Assembly: GCA_903847155.1 (NCBI GenBank)
Contig: CAINCU010000017.1
Span: forward strand, 23,725-87,724
Direction of reading: 5' to 3'
DNA length: 64,000 nt
From: an uncultured Gallionellaceae bacterium
GTDB lineage: Bacteria > Pseudomonadota > Gammaproteobacteria > Burkholderiales > Gallionellaceae
Shown piece after piece: positions 9,580 to 17,574 of the stretch. A program made the position numbers and the translations under genes. Position 1 is the stretch's first letter. Each line of letters begins with the position of its first letter. The notes under the pieces were generated by a model. The model was not told the origin of the DNA. It saw only the letters and a program-made list of their open reading frames with translations, and searched no databases.

Positions 9580-10175
9580 CACAGCAAAGTTATCAGGCAG
9601 CAATTGCCGCTTTTGACAAAGCCAATGCGGAAGATCCAAACAAGGAGATGGCAGACGGCAAGGAATATCCAAAGGAACTGCTCTATGCGCAACGCATGAC
9701 CGAGATGCAGGAGCGCTTTGCTCCAGAAGCTTCCGAAGCGGTGAAACTTGCTGTGCGCGCCCAGCATATTCAGCGCTGGAAAAGCCCACGCAGTAACTTT
9801 CCGATGGATCGCCAAGGCTATTTGCAGTGGCGCACCGGACTGTACAAGTTCCACGCCGAGACCGCTGGGAACCTGATGAAACAAGCGGGCTACGACGACG
9901 GGATGATCGAGCGCGTCAAGACCATCGTCAGCAAGAAGGCGCTCAAGGTCAACCCCGAAACGCAGTTGATGGAAGATGTGGTCGATCTGGTGTTTATCGA
10001 GTATTACATGATCGGTTTCGCCACCAGCCATCCCGAGTATGACGAAGCCAAGTGGATCGAGATCATCAAGAAGACCTGGAATAAGATGTCATCCCGCGCA
10101 CATGACTTTACGCTGGCAGGCAAGATTAAGTTGCCGGAAGCGCTAGTGCCGCTGATTCTCAAAGCGGTAAAGTAG
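9576..10175 (+). CDS. DUF4202 family protein coupled to dsrN
   Basis: This 199-residue soluble protein fits the DUF4202 family. The start is the ATG overlapping the dsrN stop; a longer frame beginning inside dsrN is rejected. Visible marks are HIQRWKSPR, GYLQWR, KFHAE and MEDVVDLVFIEYY, a spacing of His and acidic residues reminiscent of HD-domain proteins, though no canonical HD pair is present. It occupies the place where dsrR and dsrS lie in A. vinosum, so it may be a cofactor or regulatory accessory of the dsr system. That role is inferred from position only. Confidence 0.75.
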   Translation: MTQQSYQAAIAAFDKANAEDPNKEMADGKEYPKELLYAQRMTEMQERFAPEASEAVKLAVRAQHIQRWKSPRSNFPMDRQGYLQWRTGLYKFHAETAGNLMKQAGYDDGMIERVKTIVSKKALKVNPETQLMEDVVDLVFIEYYMIGFATSHPEYDEAKWIEIIKKTWNKMSSRAHDFTLAGKIKLPEALVPLILKAVK

Positions 10176-10196
10176 GAATAAAAACGCACCTTGACT

Positions 10197-10261
10197 GCAA
10201 GCCAATAAATACGGGAATCTTCAGGGCGAGGTCTTGGAGATTGCCTATTGATGCGGCTTGC
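10197..10261 (+). repeat. Long imperfect hairpin repeat, copy 1
   Basis: Outer arms GCAAGCC and GGCTTGC and inner arms around GGGAATCTTC and GGAGATTGCC form a roughly 26-bp imperfect stem around a 13-base loop. A related sequence with the same spacing occurs at 14041, also between genes and in the same orientation. It lies just after the dsrN/DUF4202 stop, so it could be a transcript-processing or terminating structure, or a REP-like dispersed repeat. Confidence 0.6.
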
Positions 10262-10294
10262 GGTTAAATTGTGTTTATAAATGCGCATTTTATC

Positions 10295-10310
10295 TTGCCA
10301 ATATTGGCAA
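10295..10310. promoter_or_regulatory. Perfect 16-bp palindrome upstream of cysG
   Basis: TTGCCAATATTGGCAA is a perfect palindrome centred about 45 bases before the cysG start, in an AT-rich stretch expected to hold the promoter. It looks like an operator for a dimeric regulator; which one cannot be told. Its place suggests control of sirohaem synthesis separately from the dsr operon. Confidence 0.6.
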
Positions 10311-10347
10311 ATATTTTAGTACACTTGAACAACAATCAAGCTAAACA

Positions 10348-11727
10348 ATGGATTATTTACCGATTTTTGCCAATGTCAGAAACAAGCTGTGCCTAGTCGT
10401 AGGCGGCGGAGATGTCGCTACGCGCAAGGCAGGCGTGCTTTTGGAAGCGGGAGCGAAGGTGCGCGTGGTCGCACCCGAGATCGCGCCTGCATTGGCAGCA
10501 CAGCAAGGAGTTGATTCCGTCATAGCGCGCTTCGAGGCCAAACACCTTGAGGGTGCGACACTGGTTATCGCGGCCACCAATGACCGCAGTGTTAACCAGC
10601 AAGTATCCGAATTGGCGCAGGCGCGCAACATCCCGGTGAACGTGGTGGATGATCCCGAGCTTTGCTCATTCATCATGCCTGCCATCCTCGACCGTTCGCC
10701 GTTGATGGTGGCATTCTCCAGCGGAGGCGCATCGCCGGTGCTGACGCGTTTGATGCGCGGCAAACTGGAAACAATCATCCCGCAGAACTACAGTCGTCTT
10801 GCCGCATTCGCCGAACGTTTTCGCGAGTTGGTTAAAACGCGCGTTACCAATCCTGCCAAGCGCCGCATCTTCTGGGAGAACGCACTGGAAGGCGTGATCG
10901 CCGAAAAGGTGCTGACCGGTGACGAGAGCAGCGCGGAAGCAATGCTGCAAAACATGCTGGCGAGCGAAGACAATATCCAGCGCGGCGAGGTATATCTGGT
11001 CGGTGCCGGTCCGGGCGATCCAGATTTGCTGACTTTTCGCGCGCTGCGTCTGATGCAGAAGGCCGATGTCGTGGTGTACGATAATTTGGTATCAAAACCC
11101 ATTGTCGAAATGACACGACGCGATGCGCAGCGCATCTTTGTTGGCAAGAGACGCGACGACCATACGTTGCGTCAGGAAGAGATCAACGAGTTGCTGGTGC
11201 GTCTGGCCAAAGAAGGTAAGCGCGTACTGCGCCTCAAGGGTGGCGATCCGTTTATCTTCGGGCGCGGCGGCGAAGAGATAGAAACATTGGCAGCAGAGAA
11301 CATTCCGTTCCAGGTTGTACCCGGCATCACCGCCGCTTCCGGTGTCGCATCCTACGCGGGCATCCCTTTGACTCACCGCGATTACGCGCAGGCCTGCATG
11401 TTTGTCACCGGTCATCTGAAAGATGGTACGATGAATCTGGATTGGGACGCGCTAGCGCGACCTAAGCAGACCGTCGTGGTGTATATGGGACTGCACGGGC
11501 TGGATACGCTGTGCGCCAAGCTTATTGAGCATGGCATGCCGGACACCACACCCATTGCCATTGTGCAACAGGGAACGACACCGAATCAGCGCGTCATCAC
11601 TGGCACGCTGGCGACATTACCCGGCATTGCCGAACGCGAGCAGCCGCAAGCGCCGACGCTTATCATCGTCGGCGGCGTAGTTACACTCCGGGAAAAACTG
11701 GCTTGGTTTCATCCGCAAAAGTCGTGA
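10348..11727 (+). CDS. cysG: Sirohaem synthase CysG (three activities)
   Basis: The 459-residue protein has the full CysG layout. An N-terminal precorrin-2 dehydrogenase/ferrochelatase domain (residues 1-113, NAD site [13 protein letters not shown]) is followed by a dimerisation region with the conserved [14 protein letters not shown] stretch. A C-terminal uroporphyrinogen III methyltransferase begins at [14 protein letters not shown] near residue 217. It makes sirohaem from uroporphyrinogen III, the cofactor of DsrAB and, after DsrN action, its amide. Position directly after the dsr operon fits this supply role, though assimilatory sulfite reductase would also use the product. Confidence 0.95.
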   Translation: MDYLPIFANVRNKLCLVVGGGDVATRKAGVLLEAGAKVRVVAPEIAPALAAQQGVDSVIARFEAKHLEGATLVIAATNDRSVNQQVSELAQARNIPVNVVDDPELCSFIMPAILDRSPLMVAFSSGGASPVLTRLMRGKLETIIPQNYSRLAAFAERFRELVKTRVTNPAKRRIFWENALEGVIAEKVLTGDESSAEAMLQNMLASEDNIQRGEVYLVGAGPGDPDLLTFRALRLMQKADVVVYDNLVSKPIVEMTRRDAQRIFVGKRRDDHTLRQEEINELLVRLAKEGKRVLRLKGGDPFIFGRGGEEIETLAAENIPFQVVPGITAASGVASYAGIPLTHRDYAQACMFVTGHLKDGTMNLDWDALARPKQTVVVYMGLHGLDTLCAKLIEHGMPDTTPIAIVQQGTTPNQRVITGTLATLPGIAEREQPQAPTLIIVGGVVTLREKLAWFHPQKS

Positions 11728-11765
11728 GGGGTTGTTCTGTAATTCAATAAATAACAGGGAGAGAT

Positions 11766-12671
11766 ATGATGGTACGAATGACGATCAAAAGTATGTTGCT
11801 ATCCGCATTGTTTCTGCTCGGTAGCGCCAACGCGCTGGCTGCCGATGTAATACTCAAACCCTTCGTGCTGGCTTCAAAAAGCGCCGGGACAGTGGTTGAA
11901 AAAACCGCGCAGGTGAAAGCCGCATTGACCACCGCGGGTTTTACTGTGGTCGGAGAATACGCCCCATACAGCGGAGCAGATATTATTATCGTTACCAACG
12001 ATGAGCTGAAAAAGAATGCGGCAGCTTCTGATTTTGGCGGTTACGGCGCGGTGCAGCGCGTGTCGGTCACCGAAGCTGGTAAGGAAGTGCAAGTGAGCTA
12101 TACCAACCCGGTGTATATGTCGAACGTGTACCGCATGCAGGGCGATCTGAGCGGCGTAGCTGCTTCGCTGGCAACCGCGTTGGGCAAGGTAGAGGAGTTT
12201 GGCGCACAGGGCATGACCGCGAAACAGGCGCGCAAATACCACTATATGTTCGGCATGGAATATTTCACTGATCCGAGCGTACTGGAAGAATACGGCAGTT
12301 ACGAAGAGGCAGTAAAGGCGGTAGATGCCAAACTGTCCAGCAACAAGAATGGCGTGTCCAAGGTCTATCGCGTGGATATTCCGGGCAAGCAAGAGAGCGT
12401 GTTCGGTGTGGCGCTTAAAGGCAGCGGCGACAACAGGTTTATGGACGACAAGTTCATCATGAGCGAGATCGATTTCCGTGACTTGAAGTCAACCGCCCAT
12501 CTTCCCTATGACGTGCTGGTTTCCGGCAACAAGGTTTATGCGCTGTACGCCCGCTTCCGCATCGCTATCGACTTCCCTGATCTCGCCATGATGGGCAATA
12601 ACAGTTTCATGAACATCATGAAATCGCCGGAAGCAATCAAGAATGCGTTGCAAAAAAGCGTGCAGAAATAA
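11766..12671 (+). CDS. Exported protein of unknown function, possibly DUF302-like
   Basis: The 301-residue protein begins with a clear signal peptide ending in NALAADV near residue 27 and is predicted periplasmic. The first half (VKAALTTAGFTVVGEY and later QVSYTNPVYM) resembles the fold pattern of DUF302 proteins, but I cannot confirm membership. No metal-binding cysteines are present. An AGGGAGAG site precedes the start. Four small genes follow in the same direction with short gaps, so these may be one transcription unit. Function is not known. Confidence 0.7.
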   Translation: MMVRMTIKSMLLSALFLLGSANALAADVILKPFVLASKSAGTVVEKTAQVKAALTTAGFTVVGEYAPYSGADIIIVTNDELKKNAAASDFGGYGAVQRVSVTEAGKEVQVSYTNPVYMSNVYRMQGDLSGVAASLATALGKVEEFGAQGMTAKQARKYHYMFGMEYFTDPSVLEEYGSYEEAVKAVDAKLSSNKNGVSKVYRVDIPGKQESVFGVALKGSGDNRFMDDKFIMSEIDFRDLKSTAHLPYDVLVSGNKVYALYARFRIAIDFPDLAMMGNNSFMNIMKSPEAIKNALQKSVQK

Positions 12672-12688
12672 GAGCTACTGGAAGCTAT

Positions 12689-13261
12689 ATGTTTAGCAAA
12701 TTAATCAAGGCAGTCAAGGCAGGAGATTCCGCTTCGGTACAGCAGATGCTGGCTACCGGAGCGGATGCCAATTCCCGCGATGAAGAAAGTTCCACTCTGT
12801 TGATGCTCGCTGCACATGCGGGCGATTTGCCCATGGTGAAGCTGTTGATCGAACATGGTGCTGATGTCAACGCATGCGATGAACGCGGCTGGTCGCCGTT
12901 GATCAAGGCGGTTTACAACCACGAATTGAATCGCGGATTTGCCGACGTGGTGAAAACCTTGATCGAAGCAGGCGCGAACTTTGAGGCAGCCATCGGTTAT
13001 GGCGTGCGTCCGTTGATGTTGGCGGCCGGTTACGGCGAAACCGACGTGGTCGCTGTTCTGCTGGATGCGGGTGCAGATGTATTGGCCCGCAACGAAGGGG
13101 GATTCACCGCGCTGATGATGGTAAAGCAGAAACATTATGTGGATGTCATCAACCTGTTGCATGAGGCCGAGCAGTTAGCCGGAATCGGGGAGGGGAGTTG
13201 CGCCAGCAAAAATGCTCCCGGTTCCAATGTCATCACTTTTATGAAACGCCCTGGCACGTAA
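12689..13261 (+). CDS. Ankyrin-repeat protein
   Basis: The 190-residue cytoplasmic protein contains about four ankyrin repeats. The repeat signatures are LMLAAHAGDLPMVKLLIEHGADVNA, with a spacing of about 33 residues, then SPLIKAVYNH, RPLMLAAGYGETDVVAVLLDAGADV and TALMMVKQKH. Such proteins act by protein-protein contact. It follows the exported protein by 17 bases, so it may work with that gene product's pathway. There is no signal peptide. Partner unknown. Confidence 0.88.
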   Translation: MFSKLIKAVKAGDSASVQQMLATGADANSRDEESSTLLMLAAHAGDLPMVKLLIEHGADVNACDERGWSPLIKAVYNHELNRGFADVVKTLIEAGANFEAAIGYGVRPLMLAAGYGETDVVAVLLDAGADVLARNEGGFTALMMVKQKHYVDVINLLHEAEQLAGIGEGSCASKNAPGSNVITFMKRPGT

Positions 13262-13299
13262 TTCAGCGTTTGTCTTGAACAAAATCGAACGAGGTAACC

Positions 13300-13527
13300 A
13301 TGCCCTACTATATCTACCACGTGACTGATTTTCCCATCCGGCAATTGAAAAAGCTGGAACAGCATGACGCTTATCGAGATGCTTCGGCGCGACTCAAACA
13401 ATTGCGGGCAGAACTGGTCGAGGCTTCGCCCATGATAATCAGAATGATCCACGCTGAATCGGAGTTGCATGCCGAGGATTTGCTTAATCAAGTACGCGAA
13501 CCCGCCCCGGAACTGGGGGACGACTAA
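13300..13527 (+). CDS. Small conserved-looking protein, 75 residues
   Basis: A GAGGT site precedes the ATG. The protein starts MPYYIYHVTDFPIRQLKKLEQHD, with an alternating basic and acidic central helix and an acidic end. No enzymatic motif, membrane segment or cysteine is visible. The 38-base gap to the ankyrin gene and 5-base gap to the next gene suggest one operon. I do not recognise a characterised family. Confidence 0.65.
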   Translation: MPYYIYHVTDFPIRQLKKLEQHDAYRDASARLKQLRAELVEASPMIIRMIHAESELHAEDLLNQVREPAPELGDD

Positions 13528-13532
13528 GCGTC

Positions 13533-13970
13533 ATGGATGAAACTGCCTACCGGCAGATATTTTCCGAAGTAATTGAACGTCCCTGTACGTTTGAAAAAGC
13601 CGTACTAGCCAGTTGTGTCGCATGTGAGCGCGCGCAACGAATTCAAATTGCCGAGCGCGAAGCAGTGACTTGCCTGAATGCGTCCAGCCTTTCCCGTTGC
13701 ACATCATTGCACGACTCCTTGCGACATAGCTTTGCCTTTGCGCTGGGCAAGGTGCGGAACGGTGATGCGCCTCTGCCGCATGCGCAGGAAATGCGCGTGC
13801 AATGCGGCGGGCTGAAAGGCTTGCAGCATGTTCTGCATGGCAACGCCGAGGTGAGCAACGTGGATGCGCTGTTGGTAAGCGTGCTGCAGCAGTATGGTGA
13901 ACTGGCGCAGATTCCGTATTCGGAAGTCGTGCATGCGGCAACCCTGTGTTACAAGGGGCGGCATGGCTAA
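13533..13970 (+). CDS. Cysteine-rich cytoplasmic protein of unknown function
   Basis: The 145-residue protein has seven cysteines: a CVAC pair preceded by one more at residue 13, two in the CLNASSLSRC segment, one in RVQCGGLKG and one near the end (TLCYKG). The pattern could bind a metal or iron-sulfur cluster. A histidine-bearing segment LRHSFAFAL follows the CLNASSLSRC segment. No signal peptide or membrane helix is visible. It ends the small operon starting at 11766. The name of the family is not known to me. Confidence 0.65.
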   Translation: MDETAYRQIFSEVIERPCTFEKAVLASCVACERAQRIQIAEREAVTCLNASSLSRCTSLHDSLRHSFAFALGKVRNGDAPLPHAQEMRVQCGGLKGLQHVLHGNAEVSNVDALLVSVLQQYGELAQIPYSEVVHAATLCYKGRHG

Positions 13971-14289
13971 TGCTTGCGATTGATGAGCGTTAATGATGAA
14001 AAATTAAAGGTGTCGAAGGTGATTTAAATAGCTATCTTGCCTGCAGGTCAACAAACACGGCAATCTCCATCATATGTACAATGCAGATCGCCTATTGACG
14101 GGCGTCTCCATAAGGTAGCATTTTTAAAACGGTAGCATGGGCACATCACCTTCCTTTGCGGAAAGCTGGAAGCAAACGGAAAAGGCGGCTACCATTCGTT
14201 ATCGCGATGCGCATTGATTGCGCGCACCAGTTCTCCAACTATTTTGACTCTGACCTTGTTTAATTTCTTCTTCGATCCGGCCTTATTCC
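13971..14289. other. Intergenic region before surE
   Basis: This 319-base stretch has no convincing gene. It holds the second copy of the imperfect hairpin repeat (from 14041) and the short motif GGTAGCAT twice near 14115-14138. The surE promoter should lie in the last 80 bases; a TTGACT sequence near 14245 is a possible -35 but no clear -10 follows. Confidence 0.5.
14041..14107 (+). repeat. Long imperfect hairpin repeat, copy 2
   Basis: It aligns with the 10197 copy: GGCAATCTCC on the left and GATCGCCTATTGAC on the right, with 42 rather than 41 bases between the same landmarks. Its left arm matches the reverse complement of the right arm of copy 1 exactly (GGCAATCTCC/GGAGATTGCC). The outer stem is less well kept. 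Confidence 0.5.
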
Positions 14290-15039
14290 ATGCGCATTCT
14301 CATCAGTAACGACGACGGCTATTTCGCGCCGGGCCTAGCCTGTCTGGCTCAACATCTTTCCGCTATCGCTGAAGTGACGGTGGTGGCACCGGAGCGCGAC
14401 CGCAGTGGCGCCAGCAATTCGCTGACCTTGAATCGTCCGCTCAATCTGCGCCAGGCGCCTAGCGGTTTCTATTACGTCGATGGCACGCCGACCGACTGCG
14501 TACATCTGGCAGTGACTGGCATGCTGGATACGCAGCCGGACATCGTGGTATCGGGCATCAACTCCGGTGCCAACATGGGCGACGACACCATCTATTCCGG
14601 CACCGTGGCAGCGGCTACCGAAGGTTTTCTTCTGGGCATTCCGGCCATCGCCATCTCGATGGCAAAGCATGAACCTGTGCATTACGACACCGCGGGCAAA
14701 GTGACGGTGGAGTTAGTGCAGCGTTTCATGACGCAGGCAAATTCTCATCCGTGGCTGCTCAACGTGAACGTGCCGGATGTGCCTTACGCTGAACTGCAAG
14801 GCATGGAAGTCACGCGCTTGGGCAAGCGTCACAAAGCTGAGCCGGTCATCAAGAGCAGCAACCCGCATGGGCAGCCAGTGTACTGGGTGGGCGCGGCGGG
14901 CAAAGCGCAGGACGCGGGCGAGGGCACCGATTTCTTTGCCACAGCGCAGCGCCGCGTGTCCATCACGCCGTTGCAGATCGACCTTACGCAATACAGCCAA
15001 CTGGATGCAGTGCGTTCCTGGCTCGGGGCGCAAAAGTGA
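14290..15039 (+). CDS. surE: 5'/3'-nucleotidase SurE
   Basis: The 249-residue protein is the stationary-phase survival phosphatase SurE, which removes phosphate from nucleoside monophosphates using a divalent metal. The N-terminal metal site [10 protein letters not shown] and the signature [22 protein letters not shown] near residue 95 are both intact. The stop overlaps the pcm start (GTGA). The surE-pcm-nlpD order is conserved in many Proteobacteria. Confidence 0.96.
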   Translation: MRILISNDDGYFAPGLACLAQHLSAIAEVTVVAPERDRSGASNSLTLNRPLNLRQAPSGFYYVDGTPTDCVHLAVTGMLDTQPDIVVSGINSGANMGDDTIYSGTVAAATEGFLLGIPAIAISMAKHEPVHYDTAGKVTVELVQRFMTQANSHPWLLNVNVPDVPYAELQGMEVTRLGKRHKAEPVIKSSNPHGQPVYWVGAAGKAQDAGEGTDFFATAQRRVSITPLQIDLTQYSQLDAVRSWLGAQK

Positions 15040-15692
15040 ATTTGCGTCACGCCGGTATCGGCATGACTTCGCCACGCACGCGCGCGCGCTTGATTGAGCG
15101 TCTGCGCGCAGAAGGCATCGTGGATGAGACAGTATTGGCGGCGATGAACGAAGTGCCGCGCCACATCTTCATCGACGAGGCGCTGGCGTCGCGCGCTTAC
15201 GACGATGTGTCCTTGCCCATCGGGCACGGGCAAACTATCTCGCAACCTTACATTGTGGCGCGCATGACCGAAGTGCTGCGCAACGGCAAGCAACTCAATC
15301 GTGTGCTGGAGATCGGCACCGGCTGCGGCTATCAGGCGGCGGTGTTATCCAAAGTGGCGAAGGAAGTTTATTCCGTTGAACGCATTCAGCCGCTGTATGA
15401 GCGTGCCAGAAAAACACTGCGCGAACTGAAAATTTTCAACGTCAATTTGCGCTACGCCGATGGCACGACGGGCATGCCGGATGCCGCGCCGTACGACGGC
15501 ATCATCATGACCTGCGCTGCGCCCGCGCTGTCCGCCGAGCTGCGGGAACAGCTCTCGCCCGGTGGTAGAATGGTGTTGCCGATGGGGACGCAAGAACAAT
15601 TTCTGTACCTGATCGAGCGTGACGAGAACGGCTTCCGCGAGAGTCGTCTGGAAGCCGTGAGATTCGTACCGTTGATGATGGGGAAAACATGA
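15036..15692 (+). CDS. pcm: Protein-L-isoaspartate O-methyltransferase
   Basis: The 218-residue enzyme methylates abnormal L-isoaspartyl residues using S-adenosylmethionine, starting their repair. The start codon is GTG, overlapping the surE stop. The SAM-binding motif [16 protein letters not shown] lies near residue 90, and the family segments [13 protein letters not shown] and MVLPMG are present. The stop overlaps the ATG of nlpD. Length is normal. Confidence 0.96.
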   Translation: MNLRHAGIGMTSPRTRARLIERLRAEGIVDETVLAAMNEVPRHIFIDEALASRAYDDVSLPIGHGQTISQPYIVARMTEVLRNGKQLNRVLEIGTGCGYQAAVLSKVAKEVYSVERIQPLYERARKTLRELKIFNVNLRYADGTTGMPDAAPYDGIIMTCAAPALSAELREQLSPGGRMVLPMGTQEQFLYLIERDENGFRESRLEAVRFVPLMMGKT

Positions 15693-16642
15693 TGGACTTT
15701 CAATTGTTGCAAGTTTCCAGCAAACAGTATGCACTGTGGTTGCTTATTTTCATCACCGCTTTGCTGACGGCTTGCGCTGCAACCGCACCGATCCCCGTCG
15801 GAAGGCATGCACCTATCGTGGAATACAACACGGCGGACAAAAAACCGAACAGAGTCGAGGTAACGCCTTATGTGCCTCCAAAGATTGTGCCGCAAGTAGT
15901 AGAGACCACGAGCAAGGTGTATGTGGTGCAGAAAGGCGATACGCTGTACAGCATCGCATTCCTGAACGGTGTTGATTACCGCGAAGTGGCCGAGCTGAAT
16001 AATCTGAAAGACCCAGCAGCGATTCAGATCGGCCAGCAATTGCGTTTGAATGTCCCTGTAGCAGAAACTGCTGCTACTGTGGAAACCAAGCCGGTGATGC
16101 AAGTGCCTCAGCAATTGGGCGGTACCTTGCAGCAACCCAAAGTCGGCAGGCTGGCATATTCAGAAAATGCACTGGCACGAGCTGAACATATGCAAGACGA
16201 AACGCCGCAGTCTGCTGCGAAGCCACAGTCCGCCGGAGTTGCCGCCAAAGATGAGGGCGAGGAAGAAGCATTCGAGTGGGGCATGCCGACCAGCGGCAAG
16301 CTGATTGCCGGATTCTCCGAAAGCGAAAATCGCAAAGGCGTGGACATTATGGGTCAGCGCGGGCAAGCCATCGTGGCGAGTGCATCCGGCAAGGTGGTGT
16401 ATAGCGGCAGCGGGTTGCGCGGCTACGGCAAACTCATCATCATCAAACACAACAAGACCTACCTCAGTGCCTATGCGCACAATGACCGGATTCTGGTAAA
16501 GGAAGGTCAGAGCGTGAGCAAGGGGCAGAAGATCGCTGAAATGGGCAATAGCGATGCCGATCAGGTCAAACTGCATTTCGAGATTCGAAAATTCGGCAAA
16601 CCAGTGGATCCGGCGAAGTATTTGCCGCTGCTGAAATCTTGA
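15689..16642 (+). CDS. nlpD: NlpD-type lipoprotein, LysM and M23 domains
   Basis: The 317-residue protein has a lipobox ending at Cys29 (LLTAC), a LysM peptidoglycan-binding domain around residues 76-118 (YVVQKGDTLYSIA) and a C-terminal M23/LytM domain from about 205. As in E. coli NlpD the usual first zinc ligand is lost (RKGVDIMG where active enzymes have His), so it is most likely an activator of a cell-separation amidase and not a peptidase. It overlaps pcm by four bases. Confidence 0.92.
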   Translation: MMDFQLLQVSSKQYALWLLIFITALLTACAATAPIPVGRHAPIVEYNTADKKPNRVEVTPYVPPKIVPQVVETTSKVYVVQKGDTLYSIAFLNGVDYREVAELNNLKDPAAIQIGQQLRLNVPVAETAATVETKPVMQVPQQLGGTLQQPKVGRLAYSENALARAEHMQDETPQSAAKPQSAGVAAKDEGEEEAFEWGMPTSGKLIAGFSESENRKGVDIMGQRGQAIVASASGKVVYSGSGLRGYGKLIIIKHNKTYLSAYAHNDRILVKEGQSVSKGQKIAEMGNSDADQVKLHFEIRKFGKPVDPAKYLPLLKS

Positions 16643-17478
16643 GTGAAGTCGCGTTAAGCATTAAAGATCACAGCCGCGACAGCGCCGGATTGCGTTATGT
16701 GTATCCGGTCGTCTCGCGTCGCGCAGGCGGCGTTTCCATCGGCATCAACCTCAATCCCAACAATGCCTGCAATTGGCGCTGCATCTACTGTCAGGTACCC
16801 CACCTCAAGCGCGGCACTGCACCGCCGATTGACTTGGCATTGCTGGAAAAAGAACTGAGCGGCTTCCTGCACGAATTGCAGCATGGCGATTTCATGCAGC
16901 GTGTGCCGCTTGAGGCGCGCCGCATCAACGACATCGCAATTTCCGGCAACGGCGAACCGACTAGCGCACAGGAATTTGCCGAGGTCATCGAACTTATTGC
17001 CAAGCTCAAGCCGCTTGATCTCAAGCTGGTGCTCATCACCAACGGCAGTCTCATGCAGCGCGACAATGTGCAACAAGGTTTGCGCCGTATGGCGCAACTC
17101 AATGGCGAAGTTTGGTTCAAGCTGGATCGCGCCAGTGAAGCGGGGATGCAACGCACCAACGATACCAAAATGACCATGGATAAAGTGTGGCAGAACCTTA
17201 CCACTGCAATTGCCTGCTGTCCCAACACCTGGCTGCAAACCTGCTGGTTTGCGCTGGATGGTGTCGCGCCAAGCAAGCAGGACGAAGACGACTATCTGGA
17301 TTTTATCAATGCGCTGTTGCGCGAGAACATCAAACCGCGAGGGGTACTGCTCTATGGTTTAGCGCGGCCTTCTTTACAGGCGGAGGCACCGCGACTATCG
17401 GCGTTGCCTGAAGCGCAGATGCAAGGTTTCGCTACGCGCATTCGGGCGTTGGATGCAGATGTCAGATTGACAATCTAG
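16639..17478 (+). CDS. Radical SAM protein
   Basis: The 279-residue protein has the CxxxCxxC cluster motif at Cys44, Cys48 and Cys51 (CNWRCIYC) and a GNGEPT motif near residue 105, both usual in radical SAM enzymes. The start is TTG overlapping the nlpD stop (TTGA). The substrate cannot be told from sequence. It occupies the site after nlpD where rpoS is found in many Proteobacteria. Confidence 0.85.
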   Translation: MSEVALSIKDHSRDSAGLRYVYPVVSRRAGGVSIGINLNPNNACNWRCIYCQVPHLKRGTAPPIDLALLEKELSGFLHELQHGDFMQRVPLEARRINDIAISGNGEPTSAQEFAEVIELIAKLKPLDLKLVLITNGSLMQRDNVQQGLRRMAQLNGEVWFKLDRASEAGMQRTNDTKMTMDKVWQNLTTAIACCPNTWLQTCWFALDGVAPSKQDEDDYLDFINALLRENIKPRGVLLYGLARPSLQAEAPRLSALPEAQMQGFATRIRALDADVRLTI

Positions 17479-17574
17479 TCATCTAATGAAGACCATTATT
17501 CATGTGGCTTTGGCAGTGACGCATTGTGATAGCATTTGGCGCTATGAATATTCTAATCGACTTGTACAGGTTAT

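Noticed and set aside
1..10175. dsr cluster as evidence for sulfate reduction
   Set aside because: dsrEFH and dsrL are present, and dsrD is not seen; these mark the oxidative (reverse) pathway.
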